The notes under the pieces were generated by a model. It searched no databases. It worked only from the letters and a program-made list of their open reading frames with translations, and was not told the origin of the DNA. Source: an uncultured Eubacterium sp. (GTDB lineage: Bacteria > Bacillota > Clostridia > Oscillospirales > Acutalibacteraceae). Taken from it: 64,000 nucleotides of DNA. Position 1 is the first letter of the stretch. Each line of letters opens with the position of its first letter. Location: NCBI GenBank assembly GCA_944380635.1, contig CALWID010000008.1, positions 1 through 64,000 on the forward strand, read 5' to 3'. Positions 28,950 through 38,217 of the stretch are shown here, piece after piece. The position numbers were made by a program, and so were the translations under genes.

Positions 28950-28989
28950 GATGCGTGTTAGTAATAAAAACAGTGAGGTTTAAGGTGTT

Positions 28990-29895
28990 ATGGCAGACCA
29001 CCATGCTTATTTAATTCTGGCATATAAAAACACATATGTTTTGCAAAAAACAATACGGCTTCTTGACTATAAAGATAATGATATTTATTTTCATATTGAC
29101 AAAAAGGCTGATATAAATGAGTTTTATTCCTATAAAAACTCGGTTAAAAATGCAGGCGTTTATTTTACGCGCCGAGTAGAAGTCAACTGGGCCGCGTTTT
29201 CAATGGTAGAAGCAATGCTTATTTTGTTTGAAGAATCTTTGAAAAACGGCAGCTACTCTTATTTTCACCTGCTTTCCGAAAGTGATATGCCCATAAAAAG
29301 TCAAAGGTATATACACAGTTTTTTACAGGGCAAAAACTATGACCTTATAGAAATGTGTGGTGTAAGTAAAAATGGCGGGCTTGAAAATTCCAGCACTGCT
29401 GAATGGAACAGATATTACTACTGGTTTACAGAAACACCGTTTTATAAAAAAAGCCGCCTATATAAATTCTTCGTTAGGATTGTGCTTGTTTTGCCTCAGA
29501 AGTTTTTGAAAATAAACAGGTGGAAGGGCGAAAAAAATTTAAAAGGCAAAGATATTTTCCCCACATGGGGATGGCAATGGGTGAGCCTAACAGAAAACAC
29601 CGTAAAATTTATATTGTCTAAAAAAGAATATATTTTTTACCATTTTAAAAATACCCATGCGCCTGACGAATGCGCTATACCTACTCTTATTTATAATTTT
29701 ACAGACTTAAAAAATGTTAGACCTTCTAAAAGAAATATTATTTTTACCGGCAAACCGTCAATAATCACGATGAATGATTATGACAGACTTATGAACAGCG
29801 ATGATTTTTTCGCAAGAAAATTTGATGAAAAAATTGATAAAGAAGTTATAGATAAAATATTTGACAGGGTGATGGAAAGTGAAAATGAACAGTGA
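28990..29895 (+). CDS. GT14-like branching glycosyltransferase
   Basis: This encodes 301 residues. 'HAYLILAYKN', 'YFHIDKKAD', 'FHLLSESDMPIKS', 'WGWQWVSLT' and 'HAPDECAIPTLIYN' match the core-2/I-branching enzyme family (GT14, beta-1,6-N-acetylglucosaminyltransferase). The late Asp-Glu pair in 'APDECA' corresponds to the family's catalytic carboxylate region. It has no signal peptide or membrane helix. A second, similar gene closes the locus at 50485, so the glycan may be branched at two points. It overlaps the transketolase gene by 11 bases. Confidence 0.85.
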   Translation: MADHHAYLILAYKNTYVLQKTIRLLDYKDNDIYFHIDKKADINEFYSYKNSVKNAGVYFTRRVEVNWAAFSMVEAMLILFEESLKNGSYSYFHLLSESDMPIKSQRYIHSFLQGKNYDLIEMCGVSKNGGLENSSTAEWNRYYYWFTETPFYKKSRLYKFFVRIVLVLPQKFLKINRWKGEKNLKGKDIFPTWGWQWVSLTENTVKFILSKKEYIFYHFKNTHAPDECAIPTLIYNFTDLKNVRPSKRNIIFTGKPSIITMNDYDRLMNSDDFFARKFDEKIDKEVIDKIFDRVMESENEQ

Positions 29896-30730
29896 GCAAC
29901 TTGCGTGGAAAATCAGGCGCCACGGAATAGAGATGACCCATTTATCCGGCGGCTCGCACATTGCATCTGTGCTGAGCGTTGCGGATATAGTGGCTGTACT
30001 CTACGCTGACATAGCAAGAGTGTTTCCCGATAATCCATCTTTGGATGAAAGAGATAGAATTATTCTTTCAAAGGGTCATGCCGGAGCGGCAATTTACGCA
30101 GCGTTGGCGGAAAAAGGCTTTTTTGATATAGAAGAACTGAAAACTCATTATCAAAACGGCTCAAGACTTTCCGGTCATGTTTCCCATAAAGGTGTACCGG
30201 GCGTTGATTTTTCAACAGGCTCGCTCGGCCACGGGCTGCCTGTTGGCGCAGGTATGGCAATGGCGGCTAAAAAAGATGGGAAGAGTTATAAAACATTTGT
30301 TATTTTGGGTGACGGCGAATGCGATGAAGGCTCTGTATGGGAAGCTGCGTTAGTAGCTCATCATTATGAATTGGACAACCTTATTGCAATCGTTGACCAT
30401 AATAAAATGCAAAGCTTGGATTTTTGTGAAAACACTATTAAGCTTAATCCGTTTGCCGATAAATGGAAATCATTCGGCTGGAATGTATATGATATTGATG
30501 GGCATGACCATAATCAGCTCAAGGCGGCTTTTGAAAATGCGGTGAAAAGCAAAGGTGCGCCTAGCGTTATTATTGCCAATACCGTTAAGGGCAAGGGAAT
30601 TTCTTTTATGGAAAACGATATCTTGTGGCATTATAGATTCCCTCATGACGGCTGGGAATATGATAACGCAATTAAAGAATTGCACGAAACAATGCCGGCG
30701 GGGATCACAGATCCTTATGATGTTAAATAA
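29885..30730 (+). CDS. transketolase, N-terminal (TPP-binding) subunit
   Basis: This 281-residue protein corresponds to the first third of transketolase. The ThDP motif 'GDGECDEGSVWEAA' ends in 'VDHNKMQ', and His residues sit in 'SKGHAG' and 'SGHVSHKG'. ATG 29885 is preferred to the GTG at 29879, which is too near the GGAAAG site. With the following gene it forms a split transketolase that moves two-carbon units between sugar phosphates. Because it lies inside a polysaccharide locus, it is more likely a dedicated precursor enzyme than the housekeeping pentose-phosphate enzyme. Confidence 0.9.
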   Translation: MNSEQLAWKIRRHGIEMTHLSGGSHIASVLSVADIVAVLYADIARVFPDNPSLDERDRIILSKGHAGAAIYAALAEKGFFDIEELKTHYQNGSRLSGHVSHKGVPGVDFSTGSLGHGLPVGAGMAMAAKKDGKSYKTFVILGDGECDEGSVWEAALVAHHYELDNLIAIVDHNKMQSLDFCENTIKLNPFADKWKSFGWNVYDIDGHDHNQLKAAFENAVKSKGAPSVIIANTVKGKGISFMENDILWHYRFPHDGWEYDNAIKELHETMPAGITDPYDVK

Positions 30731-30744
30731 AGGAGATTTATGCT

Positions 30745-31677
30745 GTGAGGGATACATTTGTTAAAACTCTAATGGAAATAGCCGAAAGGGATAAAAATGT
30801 TATTTTAATAACGGGCGACCTTGGATTTGGTGTTTTAAAACCTTTTTGGGAAAAGTTCCCGGATCAGTTTATCAATGCCGGAATTGCCGAGCAGGATATG
30901 ACAGGATTTGCTGCCGGAATGGCGCTGTCAGGAAAAACTGTTTTTACTTATTCAATAGGTAATTTTCCAACTCTTAGGTGCCTTGAACAAATCAGAAATG
31001 ACTGCGCTTATCACAATGCCAATGTGAAAATAGTTTGCGTTGGCGGCGGCTTTACATATGGTTCGCTTGGGATGAGTCATCACGCTACGGAGGATATTGC
31101 CGTTATGCGCTCTTTGCCAAGCGTTACAGTTATGGCTCCCGGTGATCTTACTGAAGCTGAAGTTTGCACAAAGGCAGCTTATGTTACTCCCGGTACATGC
31201 TACTTAAGGCTCGGAAGAGGCGGTGAACCGCGTATTCACGAAAATCTTGACGGCTATAAACCGTTTGACGCTATAAAGATTAAAGACGGAAAAAATGTTG
31301 CCGTCTTTACAACGGGCGCAATTTTTGAAGAGGCAAAAGACGCCGTAGCGGTTTTAAGCAGAGAAGGCATAGATACGGCTTTATATACTTTTCCGTTTGT
31401 TAAGCCGCTTGATGAAAAAACCGTCAAATACTGCGCTGAAAAGTATGATTTGATAGTTACTGTTGAAGAGCATAATATTGTTGGCGGTTTCGGTGGCGCG
31501 GTTGCTGAAATACTCGCTTCGTCAGGCGGCGCCAAACTTATGAGAATCGGTCTTAATGATACTTATTCATCGATTGTCGGCACTCAAAAATATCTGCGTC
31601 AAAGATATTTTATGGACAGTACTGCCATAATAGATAAAATCAGAAATGCTGTGGCGCATAACTTTATTTTGGAATGA
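30745..31677 (+). CDS. transketolase, C-terminal (pyrimidine-binding) subunit
   Basis: This 310-residue partner of the previous gene starts at GTG 30745 after an AAAGGAG site. The catalytic glutamate lies in 'NAGIAEQDMTGFAAG'. The pyrimidine domain continues with 'SHHATEDIAVMRSLP', and the C-terminal domain carries 'EEHNIVGGFGGAVAE'. The split two-gene form resembles the transketolase pairs of many anaerobes and of sugar-modifying clusters. The next gene starts within the stop codon (ATGA overlap). Confidence 0.9.
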   Translation: MRDTFVKTLMEIAERDKNVILITGDLGFGVLKPFWEKFPDQFINAGIAEQDMTGFAAGMALSGKTVFTYSIGNFPTLRCLEQIRNDCAYHNANVKIVCVGGGFTYGSLGMSHHATEDIAVMRSLPSVTVMAPGDLTEAEVCTKAAYVTPGTCYLRLGRGGEPRIHENLDGYKPFDAIKIKDGKNVAVFTTGAIFEEAKDAVAVLSREGIDTALYTFPFVKPLDEKTVKYCAEKYDLIVTVEEHNIVGGFGGAVAEILASSGGAKLMRIGLNDTYSSIVGTQKYLRQRYFMDSTAIIDKIRNAVAHNFILE

Positions 31678-32825
31678 TACAAATGTCAAAAAAAGTATTG
31701 ATTACAGCAACTGAACTAAATCTGGTACAGTTCTGGGTTTATCATATTGAAAATTTATTAAAAAACGGATATTCCGTTGATATTGTTTGCTCACATGTTG
31801 GCGGAAAACTCAGCGAATTAAAAAACGCACTGTCAACATTTGCAGGAAACATTAAATTAACTGTAGTTGACCTTAAGCGCAGTCCTCTGTCGCCTCATAA
31901 TATTCACGGCTTCATTCAGATGAATGATTATCTGAAGAAAAACAAATATGATTATATTATTACTAACGAGCCGGTAATGGGTATGGTTACGCGGTTTGCC
32001 GCGTGCCGGCAAAGAAAAAACGGCGCAAAAGTAATTTATTTTGCCCATGGCTTTCATTTTTGGAAAGGTGCGCCTGCGTTAAATTGGATTCTTTTTTTTC
32101 CTATGGAAAAACTGGCGTCTTTTTTTACGGATACAATAGTAACGATGAACAGGGAAGATTTTTCGCTTGCTCAAAAAAGATTTACTAACGCAAATATAAA
32201 ATATATTCACGGAATAGGCATTGAAACCGGAAAATTTTTATTTTCTGAAGATATCAGAAATAAAAAACGCAAAGAACTCGGATTAACGGAAAGCGATGTT
32301 ATGGTTTTTTCCGCAAACGAGTTAACCGAAAGAAAAAATGTCATATTTGCTCTTGAAATAATCAACAGGCTTATAGAAAAAGGGCATAAAAATATTAAAT
32401 ATTTTGTTCGAGGACAGGGTCCGCTTGAAAACAAGATGCGCGAATATATTGAAAGAAAAAATATTTCTGATAATGTTTTCCTTTTAGGATATGGAAAAGA
32501 TATATTCGAAATGAACTGCGCCGCAGATGTATTTCTTTTTACATCAAAGCAGGAAGGGCTTCCGGTTGCCGTTATGGAGGCAATGTCATGCGGTGTTCCG
32601 TGTGTTGTTTCCAATATAAGAGGAGTTACAGACCTTATAAAAAACGGCATAGGCGGTTATGTTTGCAAACTTGGTGAAACAGATTCGTTTGCAAGTGCAA
32701 TTGAAAAAATTATTGATTCCGTTGATAAAACGGAATTGACAGCAGAAAACAGTAAAATTCTGAAACCATACGGCAGAAAAGATGTGTTTTCTGATATTTT
32801 GAAAATTTTACGGGAAGAGCCTTGA
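31674..32825 (+). CDS. GT4-family glycosyltransferase (EpsD-like)
   Basis: This encodes 383 residues (380 if ATG 31683 is used, which has the better spaced GGA site). It has a GT-B fold. The N-terminal half has 'YFAHGFHFWKG'; the C-terminal half has the nucleotide-sugar signature 'FTSKQEGLPVAVMEAMSCGVP'. It is cytosolic or membrane-associated and adds a sugar to the lipid-linked unit. The N-terminal half looks like EpsD/CapM-type enzymes. The donor is unknown. Confidence 0.88.
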   Translation: MIQMSKKVLITATELNLVQFWVYHIENLLKNGYSVDIVCSHVGGKLSELKNALSTFAGNIKLTVVDLKRSPLSPHNIHGFIQMNDYLKKNKYDYIITNEPVMGMVTRFAACRQRKNGAKVIYFAHGFHFWKGAPALNWILFFPMEKLASFFTDTIVTMNREDFSLAQKRFTNANIKYIHGIGIETGKFLFSEDIRNKKRKELGLTESDVMVFSANELTERKNVIFALEIINRLIEKGHKNIKYFVRGQGPLENKMREYIERKNISDNVFLLGYGKDIFEMNCAADVFLFTSKQEGLPVAVMEAMSCGVPCVVSNIRGVTDLIKNGIGGYVCKLGETDSFASAIEKIIDSVDKTELTAENSKILKPYGRKDVFSDILKILREEP

Positions 32826-33913
32826 TGAGAGTTTTACATATGATACCCGATATCGGAATAGCAAACGGAGTAATGAGCGTTATTTTAAATTACTTTAAGG
32901 CTATGCCGAATGATATAAAATTTGATGTTTGCTATTTTGCCGAAAAGGAAGAAACACGGCAGGCAGATATAGAAAAACTCGGCGGCCGGGTTTTTAAAAT
33001 ACCCGCCCCTTCACCTAAAAGTTTACTAAGGCGCGATATGAGCCGCTTCTTTGCTCATCGTAAAGGCGAGTGGCAGGCTTTGCATATCCACGCCCCGCAT
33101 TTTGCAGTTTTTATTGCGCCCCAGGCAAAAGCAGCAGGCATTAAAAAAATCTGCTGCCATTGCCATTCCTCCGTTTACTCATTAAACGGTAATCAGGCAA
33201 GGAATAAGATATTAAGTCTTTATTCAAAATATTTTATAAAAAAACGCTTTGCTTGCAGCGAGGCGGCGGGAGAAGTTTGGTACGGCAATAAAAAGTTTAC
33301 CGTTTTAAAAAACGCAATAAATTGTGCCGAATACGCATTCTCCCCGGAAAAGCGTGATGAAGTAAGAAAAAAAGAAAAACTTACGGATTCATTTGTTGTG
33401 GGTCATATAGGCAAAACTGATGTGCCGCAGAAAAATCATCCGTTTTTGATTAATGTGTTTGCTCAGGTTAAAAAATTAAAGCAAAACGCCGTGCTCCTTT
33501 TAATAGGAGCCGAAAAAACAAAAGAACTTGACGCGCTTTGCTCTAAACTCGGCGTTAAAGACAGCGTTGTGTTTTTAGGCGCAAGAACCGATGTGCCGTT
33601 TCTGCTTCAGGCGTGTGATGTTTTTCTTTTTCCATCAACAAGAGAGGGGCTTCCGCTTTCTCTGATTGAGGCTCAGGCAGCGGGATTGCCCGTTGTTATG
33701 TCCGATTCCATTACAGATGAGGTTTGCGTGTGCGAAGAACTCAAAAGGCTTTCTCTTTCTGAACCGGAAGAAATCTGGGCAAATGAGATTTTAAACTTTA
33801 AAAACAGCAAAAGACAAAATAATTATGAAAAGATGAAATCCGCCGGGTGGGATATTAACGCTTGCGCAGAAAAACTTAAAGAATTTTATACTGGTGGAAA
33901 AGATGAAATTTAA
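32825..33913 (+). CDS. GT4-family glycosyltransferase (EpsF-like)
   Basis: This encodes 362 residues. The start ATG shares bases with the previous stop (TGATG). The N-terminal domain has 'VLHMIPDIGIANGVMSVILNYF' as seen in part. The C-terminal donor-binding signature is 'FPSTREGLPLSLIEAQAAGLP'. 'HCHSSVYSLNGN' resembles the histidine-rich acceptor loop of EpsF-type enzymes. It is paralogous to the gene at 35844. Confidence 0.88.
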   Translation: MRVLHMIPDIGIANGVMSVILNYFKAMPNDIKFDVCYFAEKEETRQADIEKLGGRVFKIPAPSPKSLLRRDMSRFFAHRKGEWQALHIHAPHFAVFIAPQAKAAGIKKICCHCHSSVYSLNGNQARNKILSLYSKYFIKKRFACSEAAGEVWYGNKKFTVLKNAINCAEYAFSPEKRDEVRKKEKLTDSFVVGHIGKTDVPQKNHPFLINVFAQVKKLKQNAVLLLIGAEKTKELDALCSKLGVKDSVVFLGARTDVPFLLQACDVFLFPSTREGLPLSLIEAQAAGLPVVMSDSITDEVCVCEELKRLSLSEPEEIWANEILNFKNSKRQNNYEKMKSAGWDINACAEKLKEFYTGGKDEI

Positions 33914-34817
33914 GCAAATTCTGAAGAAAATTAAATCTGTGTTCTTTCCCGAAATATGGTGTTGTGCTGTAAGATTCGGCAAAGATGGCGACAGCCTTTT
34001 AAGCGGAAAAGGTTCAGTTTTTTCCGTTTTACCGAATTCTTACAGATATTGGACAGCTGATCCTTTTGTAGTTAAGGAAAACGGCAAATATTATTTGTTT
34101 TTTGAAATGTTTGACCGTATTAAGAGAAAAGGACTTTTGGGATGCCGAGAAATCTCTGAAAGCGGCTTCGGGAAAATGCGTGTAATTTATGAGAGCGCCA
34201 GTCATTTGTCCTATCCCTTTATATATAAAAAAGACGGCGTTTATTATATTGTGCCGGAATCAAATAAAAGCGAAGAATTATTCCGTCTCAGATGCGTTGA
34301 TTTCCCGCTGAAATGGGAAAAAGAAAAAGTGCTTTTACATGAAAAACTTGTAGATACAACGATTTTTACTCATAACGGCACGGATTTTTATATTTCCCAA
34401 AGAGTATCGGGAGATAATGTTTTTGACAGAATTGATCTATTTTATGATCATAACTCGGTTATAGAAGAATGCCCTGCCAATCCTGTTAAAAAAGATCTGA
34501 AAACTGCACGCTGCGCAGGGAAACTGTTTGAATATGACGGTAAATTAATAAGGCCGTCCCAAAATTGCGCGGACGGATACGGAGCAGGTCTAAACTTCAA
34601 TGAGGTACTTGAATTATCTGAAAATACTTTTAAGGAAAGACTCATTTCTATGGTCTTGCCGGAAGATATAAAATTAAACTTTGAAAATCATTTTACCGGT
34701 ATACATACTTATAACAGAACGGACAATGTTGAAGTTATAGATTTAAAAATAAAAAGCGAGATTAATATTTTAAATTTTGTTGGAGTAATTTTTAAACTGT
34801 TTAAATTATTTTTTTAA
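33903..34817 (+). CDS. beta-propeller protein of the GINT1 N-terminal type
   Basis: This encodes 304 residues from ATG 33903 (after GGTGGAAAAG). The repeating blade pattern 'YWTADPFVVKENGKYYLFFE', then 'HLSYPFIYKKDGVYYIVPES', 'LVDTTIFTHNGTDFYI' and 'IRPSQNC' matches the five-bladed propeller at the N-terminus of plant glucosamine inositolphosphorylceramide transferase 1. That domain also appears as a single protein or fused to formyltransferases in bacterial glycan loci. It is distantly like GH43 folds. It may be a glycosyltransferase or a sugar-modifying accessory. It lies in the middle of a run of transferases, with a 10-base overlap upstream. Confidence 0.72.
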   Translation: MKFKQILKKIKSVFFPEIWCCAVRFGKDGDSLLSGKGSVFSVLPNSYRYWTADPFVVKENGKYYLFFEMFDRIKRKGLLGCREISESGFGKMRVIYESASHLSYPFIYKKDGVYYIVPESNKSEELFRLRCVDFPLKWEKEKVLLHEKLVDTTIFTHNGTDFYISQRVSGDNVFDRIDLFYDHNSVIEECPANPVKKDLKTARCAGKLFEYDGKLIRPSQNCADGYGAGLNFNEVLELSENTFKERLISMVLPEDIKLNFENHFTGIHTYNRTDNVEVIDLKIKSEINILNFVGVIFKLFKLFF

Positions 34818-34836
34818 CGGTGGTGAGCCAGTAGAT

Positions 34837-35847
34837 ATGAAATTTTCTTTGATAGTTCCGGTTTATAATTCTGAAAAGACTATCTCAAGATGTGTGGATA
34901 GTATAATAAAACAGTCTTTTTCCGATTACGAGCTAATACTTGTTAATGACGGCTCGAAAGATAAAAGTTTGGAACTCTGTGAAGAGTATGAAAGAAAATA
35001 TAAAAATATAAGGGTTATAAATAAGGAAAACGGTGGTGCGTCGTCTGCCAGAAATGCCGGATTGGATGTTGCAGAAGGGGATTATATCCTTTTTTCGGAC
35101 AGCGATGATTATGTTGAGCAGGATTATTTTGAAAAAATAAGCGGGTCGATTTCACATGGCGGATTGACAGTGTTTACATATAATGTGCTTATGAAAAACA
35201 GGTCGTACATATCAAAAGTCCCTGAATCTTTGACCGATGATAAAAATGATTTTTTTACAAAAACAAGGGAACTTATTCTTTGCCGCCTTATTAATAGTCC
35301 GTGCGCTAAAATATTCGATTCAGGCATAATTAAAAAATATAACTTAAGATTTAATGAGAAAATGCCTGTTGCTGAGGATTTTAATTTTTGCCTTGCATAT
35401 ATTATGAAATGTTCTTATGTAAAGGTTATAGATTATGCTATTTATAATTACGATACTACAAATGACGCGTCTCTTATACAAAGCCGTAAATATGGGCTGA
35501 TTGATGTCTACCCAATTGTATTTGACACTGCTTTTGAAACTGTAAGAAATTCTGATTTTTCAGATGAACAGAAAATGAGTTTGTATCGGGTTTGCGATAA
35601 GTTGCATACTGATAGTTTCGGTACATGCGTTATGGAAGAACTAAAAGATGATACATTGTCCGCTTCAGAAGTTATAAGGCGTATTAAAAAAATGTGTGAA
35701 AAGTTTTATTCTGAATACAGCGTTACTTACGGCTATGAAAATATTATTCATTTCGCGGTAAGAACCTGCATCAAGTACAAACTAAGCGGCACTTTATATG
35801 TTTTGGGAAAGTTTTATGTTAAAATGCGTAGCAGAGGTCTCATATGA
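34837..35847 (+). CDS. GT2-family glycosyltransferase (EpsJ-like)
   Basis: This encodes 336 residues. The GT-A fold signatures are 'SLIVPVYNSEKTISRCVDSI', 'LVNDGSKDKS' and the metal-binding 'FSDSDDYVE'; 'VAEDFNFCL' is the ED base motif. The C-terminal 100 residues are variable. It is a cytosolic face enzyme that extends the lipid-linked repeat. The ATGA overlap with the next gene suggests coupled translation. Confidence 0.9.
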   Translation: MKFSLIVPVYNSEKTISRCVDSIIKQSFSDYELILVNDGSKDKSLELCEEYERKYKNIRVINKENGGASSARNAGLDVAEGDYILFSDSDDYVEQDYFEKISGSISHGGLTVFTYNVLMKNRSYISKVPESLTDDKNDFFTKTRELILCRLINSPCAKIFDSGIIKKYNLRFNEKMPVAEDFNFCLAYIMKCSYVKVIDYAIYNYDTTNDASLIQSRKYGLIDVYPIVFDTAFETVRNSDFSDEQKMSLYRVCDKLHTDSFGTCVMEELKDDTLSASEVIRRIKKMCEKFYSEYSVTYGYENIIHFAVRTCIKYKLSGTLYVLGKFYVKMRSRGLI

Positions 35848-36974
35848 GTAAAAAGAAAAAGGTTTTAATAGTTGTTGATCCGTTCCAGTACGGTGGATCT
35901 GATTTGGTTGCAATTAGGCTGCAACAGGCGCTTGATAAAAACCTATTTGAGTGTACTTATTGTGTGCACCATGGAGAAGAAATAGGACCGCTTGAATCTT
36001 ATGTTGCTTCAACAGGTGTCAGAATAATCAGACAGCCAAAAAATAGTTTAGGCTATATCAACAGTTATCGGTATTATCTGGAATTATTCAAAAAAGAACA
36101 TTTTGATATAGTGCATTGTCATCTGCCTTTTTACAGCGGTATAGTTATGGCTGCAGCTTATAAATTCAATATAGGTAAAAGAATTGCGCACTCACATTTT
36201 TCGCAGCCACTTATATTTGAAGGTCAGAAAAATAAACAGATTATTCTTAATATTTACCGTTCTGTTATGCGCTCAGTAATAAACAGGTTTGCCACCGATG
36301 TTATTGGATGCAGTAAAGAGGCGGGTGAATATCTTTGCGGAAAGCATGGCTTCAAGAAAAAAGGCATTGTTCTGAACAACGGAATATATACAAAAAAATA
36401 CGAGTTCAGTTTGGAAAAACGAAATTCAGTGCGTAAAAAATTACATATTCAGAATAAGACCGTATTGGGTCACATAGGTCAGATGTATTATGTTAAAAAC
36501 CATGAATTTTTAATAGATGTTTTTTACGAATATCAAAAGAAAAACAGTAACAGCGTGTTGTTGTTAGTAAGCGACGGTCCGGACAGAAAAAAATTAGAAA
36601 AGAAAACCGAAATGCTTGGAATAAAAGATAAAGTACTGTTTCTGGGCTTTAGAAATGATGTGCCCGATCTGCTTTTGGCAATGGATTGCTTTGTTTTTCC
36701 TTCTATACACGAGGGATTTCCGTTAACTTTGATAGAAGCCCAGGCTACAAAACTTCCGTGTGTCGTTTCAGATTCTATAATTAAAGATGTTAAATTAAAC
36801 AATAATTTTTTCTTTGTTTCGTTAAAAAGCAATACAAATGTTTGGTGCAGTGCAATAGACAGGGCAATGGCTTATAGCAGAGATGATATTGATAATTCAA
36901 ATGTTATAAAGGAATTTGATATAAACCATGTTGTGAAAAAATTAGAGTATATTTATTTGAAGGATCAAGTTTGA
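35844..36974 (+). CDS. GT4-family glycosyltransferase (EpsF-like)
   Basis: This encodes 376 residues. 'VLIVVDPFQYGGSDLVAIRL', 'DIVHCHLPFYSGI' and 'RIAHSHFSQPLIF' mark the acceptor domain. 'HIGQMYYVKNHEFLIDVF' and 'FPSIHEGFPLTLIEAQATKLP' mark the GT-B donor domain. It resembles the product of the gene at 32825. It starts by ATGA overlap. Confidence 0.89.
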   Translation: MSKKKKVLIVVDPFQYGGSDLVAIRLQQALDKNLFECTYCVHHGEEIGPLESYVASTGVRIIRQPKNSLGYINSYRYYLELFKKEHFDIVHCHLPFYSGIVMAAAYKFNIGKRIAHSHFSQPLIFEGQKNKQIILNIYRSVMRSVINRFATDVIGCSKEAGEYLCGKHGFKKKGIVLNNGIYTKKYEFSLEKRNSVRKKLHIQNKTVLGHIGQMYYVKNHEFLIDVFYEYQKKNSNSVLLLVSDGPDRKKLEKKTEMLGIKDKVLFLGFRNDVPDLLLAMDCFVFPSIHEGFPLTLIEAQATKLPCVVSDSIIKDVKLNNNFFFVSLKSNTNVWCSAIDRAMAYSRDDIDNSNVIKEFDINHVVKKLEYIYLKDQV

Positions 36975-37012
36975 CCCTCGATTTTTGGAATTTGAAAAAT
37001 CCATGGAGGTGA

Positions 37013-38206
37013 ATGGTTTTGTTGGCATATATAGCGGTTGTTGCGGTGTTTTTTTTGCTGTTTTTTCTTATACCCAGAAAACAGGCTTGGATCTCAATGG
37101 CGTTTCTTGTTGTTGCTTTTGCCGTTATAGCTTTTTACGCAGAGCCATTTGAAACCGATGATTTAGAAAGATATTTCAGAATAATAGACGAAATGAGAGA
37201 CGGTGGTTGGAGCAGGTTTCAACAAATGATTGATAATAACGAGTTCGATTTCGGTGCTCTTCCCCTTGCCGGTTATTATTTTTACTTTATAAGTCTTTTC
37301 CCAGATAATCACTTTCTCCCGTTTTTTACGATTTTGATATGTTATGGCTGTATGATGCTTGTTGTTTACAAGGCGGCTGAGAAATTCAATGTAAATAAAT
37401 TTTATCTTGCGGTTGCCCTGTTTTTCTTAATATCAACATATTGGTATTATGATACATACAGCGGTACAAGAAACGGACTTGCCTTTGCAATTGCGTTAGC
37501 ATGTATTTATTATCATTTTGTTGAAAAAAAGAATATCATTTTGTGTCTTGTGGGGTATGTTCTTGTCTGCGGCCTTCATTCAACAGGAATTGTTATTGTT
37601 GTTCTGGCAGCCTGTGCGTGGATATCTTATAAAACAGCAAGTAAATTTATTAATATAATGCTTATATTTGCTATTGCCAGCGGAAGTATTGTCATAACTG
37701 TTTTATCAAATATAACAGATAATGAATTTATATTAAATCTGGCCGGTAAAACAAATGAGGTTACAAACAGTTTAAGTTTTTCCACACAGACTAATTTTCT
37801 TGTAAATGTGGCAACATATGTTGTGTCGATTCTGATATTTGCATATTGCAGTATTTATATAAGAAAATATATATCTGAAAAGGGCGTTCTTCGCTTTCTT
37901 AGATTTTCAGAGGTTGTGTTGTATTTTTTGTTAGGGTCTATTGTGAGCAATCTGCTTTTTCACAGAATTGCCAGATGGATACTTCCGGTTATTATCGCTT
38001 GCGTTTATATGATTGGTATGCAGATTCAAAATGACCGGTTAGATAAAGGATTAATCAATTTAAATTATGATTCAGATACACCAAAAGCGGAAAAAATAAG
38101 GGCAATGAATAAAGGTATTACATCATTTTTCATATTTGCTTATTCAGTTGTTCATTTTTGGTATGATTTTACTGGCAGTAGTTTAATTTGGCTTCATTTT
38201 GATTGA
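37013..38206 (+). CDS. EpsG-type polysaccharide polymerase
   Basis: This membrane protein of about 397 residues has nine to ten helices. Between helices it carries 'AEPFETDDLERYFRIIDEM', and later 'YSGTRNGLAFAIALACIYYH', the RxxxA-type signature of EpsG/Wzy proteins that join repeat units outside the membrane. The nominal ATG 37013 is 3 bases from GGAGG (37005-37009). The TTG at 37019, 9 bases away, may be the true start and would remove two residues. It is the only polymerase candidate in the locus. Confidence 0.85.
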   Translation: MVLLAYIAVVAVFFLLFFLIPRKQAWISMAFLVVAFAVIAFYAEPFETDDLERYFRIIDEMRDGGWSRFQQMIDNNEFDFGALPLAGYYFYFISLFPDNHFLPFFTILICYGCMMLVVYKAAEKFNVNKFYLAVALFFLISTYWYYDTYSGTRNGLAFAIALACIYYHFVEKKNIILCLVGYVLVCGLHSTGIVIVVLAACAWISYKTASKFINIMLIFAIASGSIVITVLSNITDNEFILNLAGKTNEVTNSLSFSTQTNFLVNVATYVVSILIFAYCSIYIRKYISEKGVLRFLRFSEVVLYFLLGSIVSNLLFHRIARWILPVIIACVYMIGMQIQNDRLDKGLINLNYDSDTPKAEKIRAMNKGITSFFIFAYSVVHFWYDFTGSSLIWLHFD

Positions 38207-38217
38207 CAGAGGTAAAA

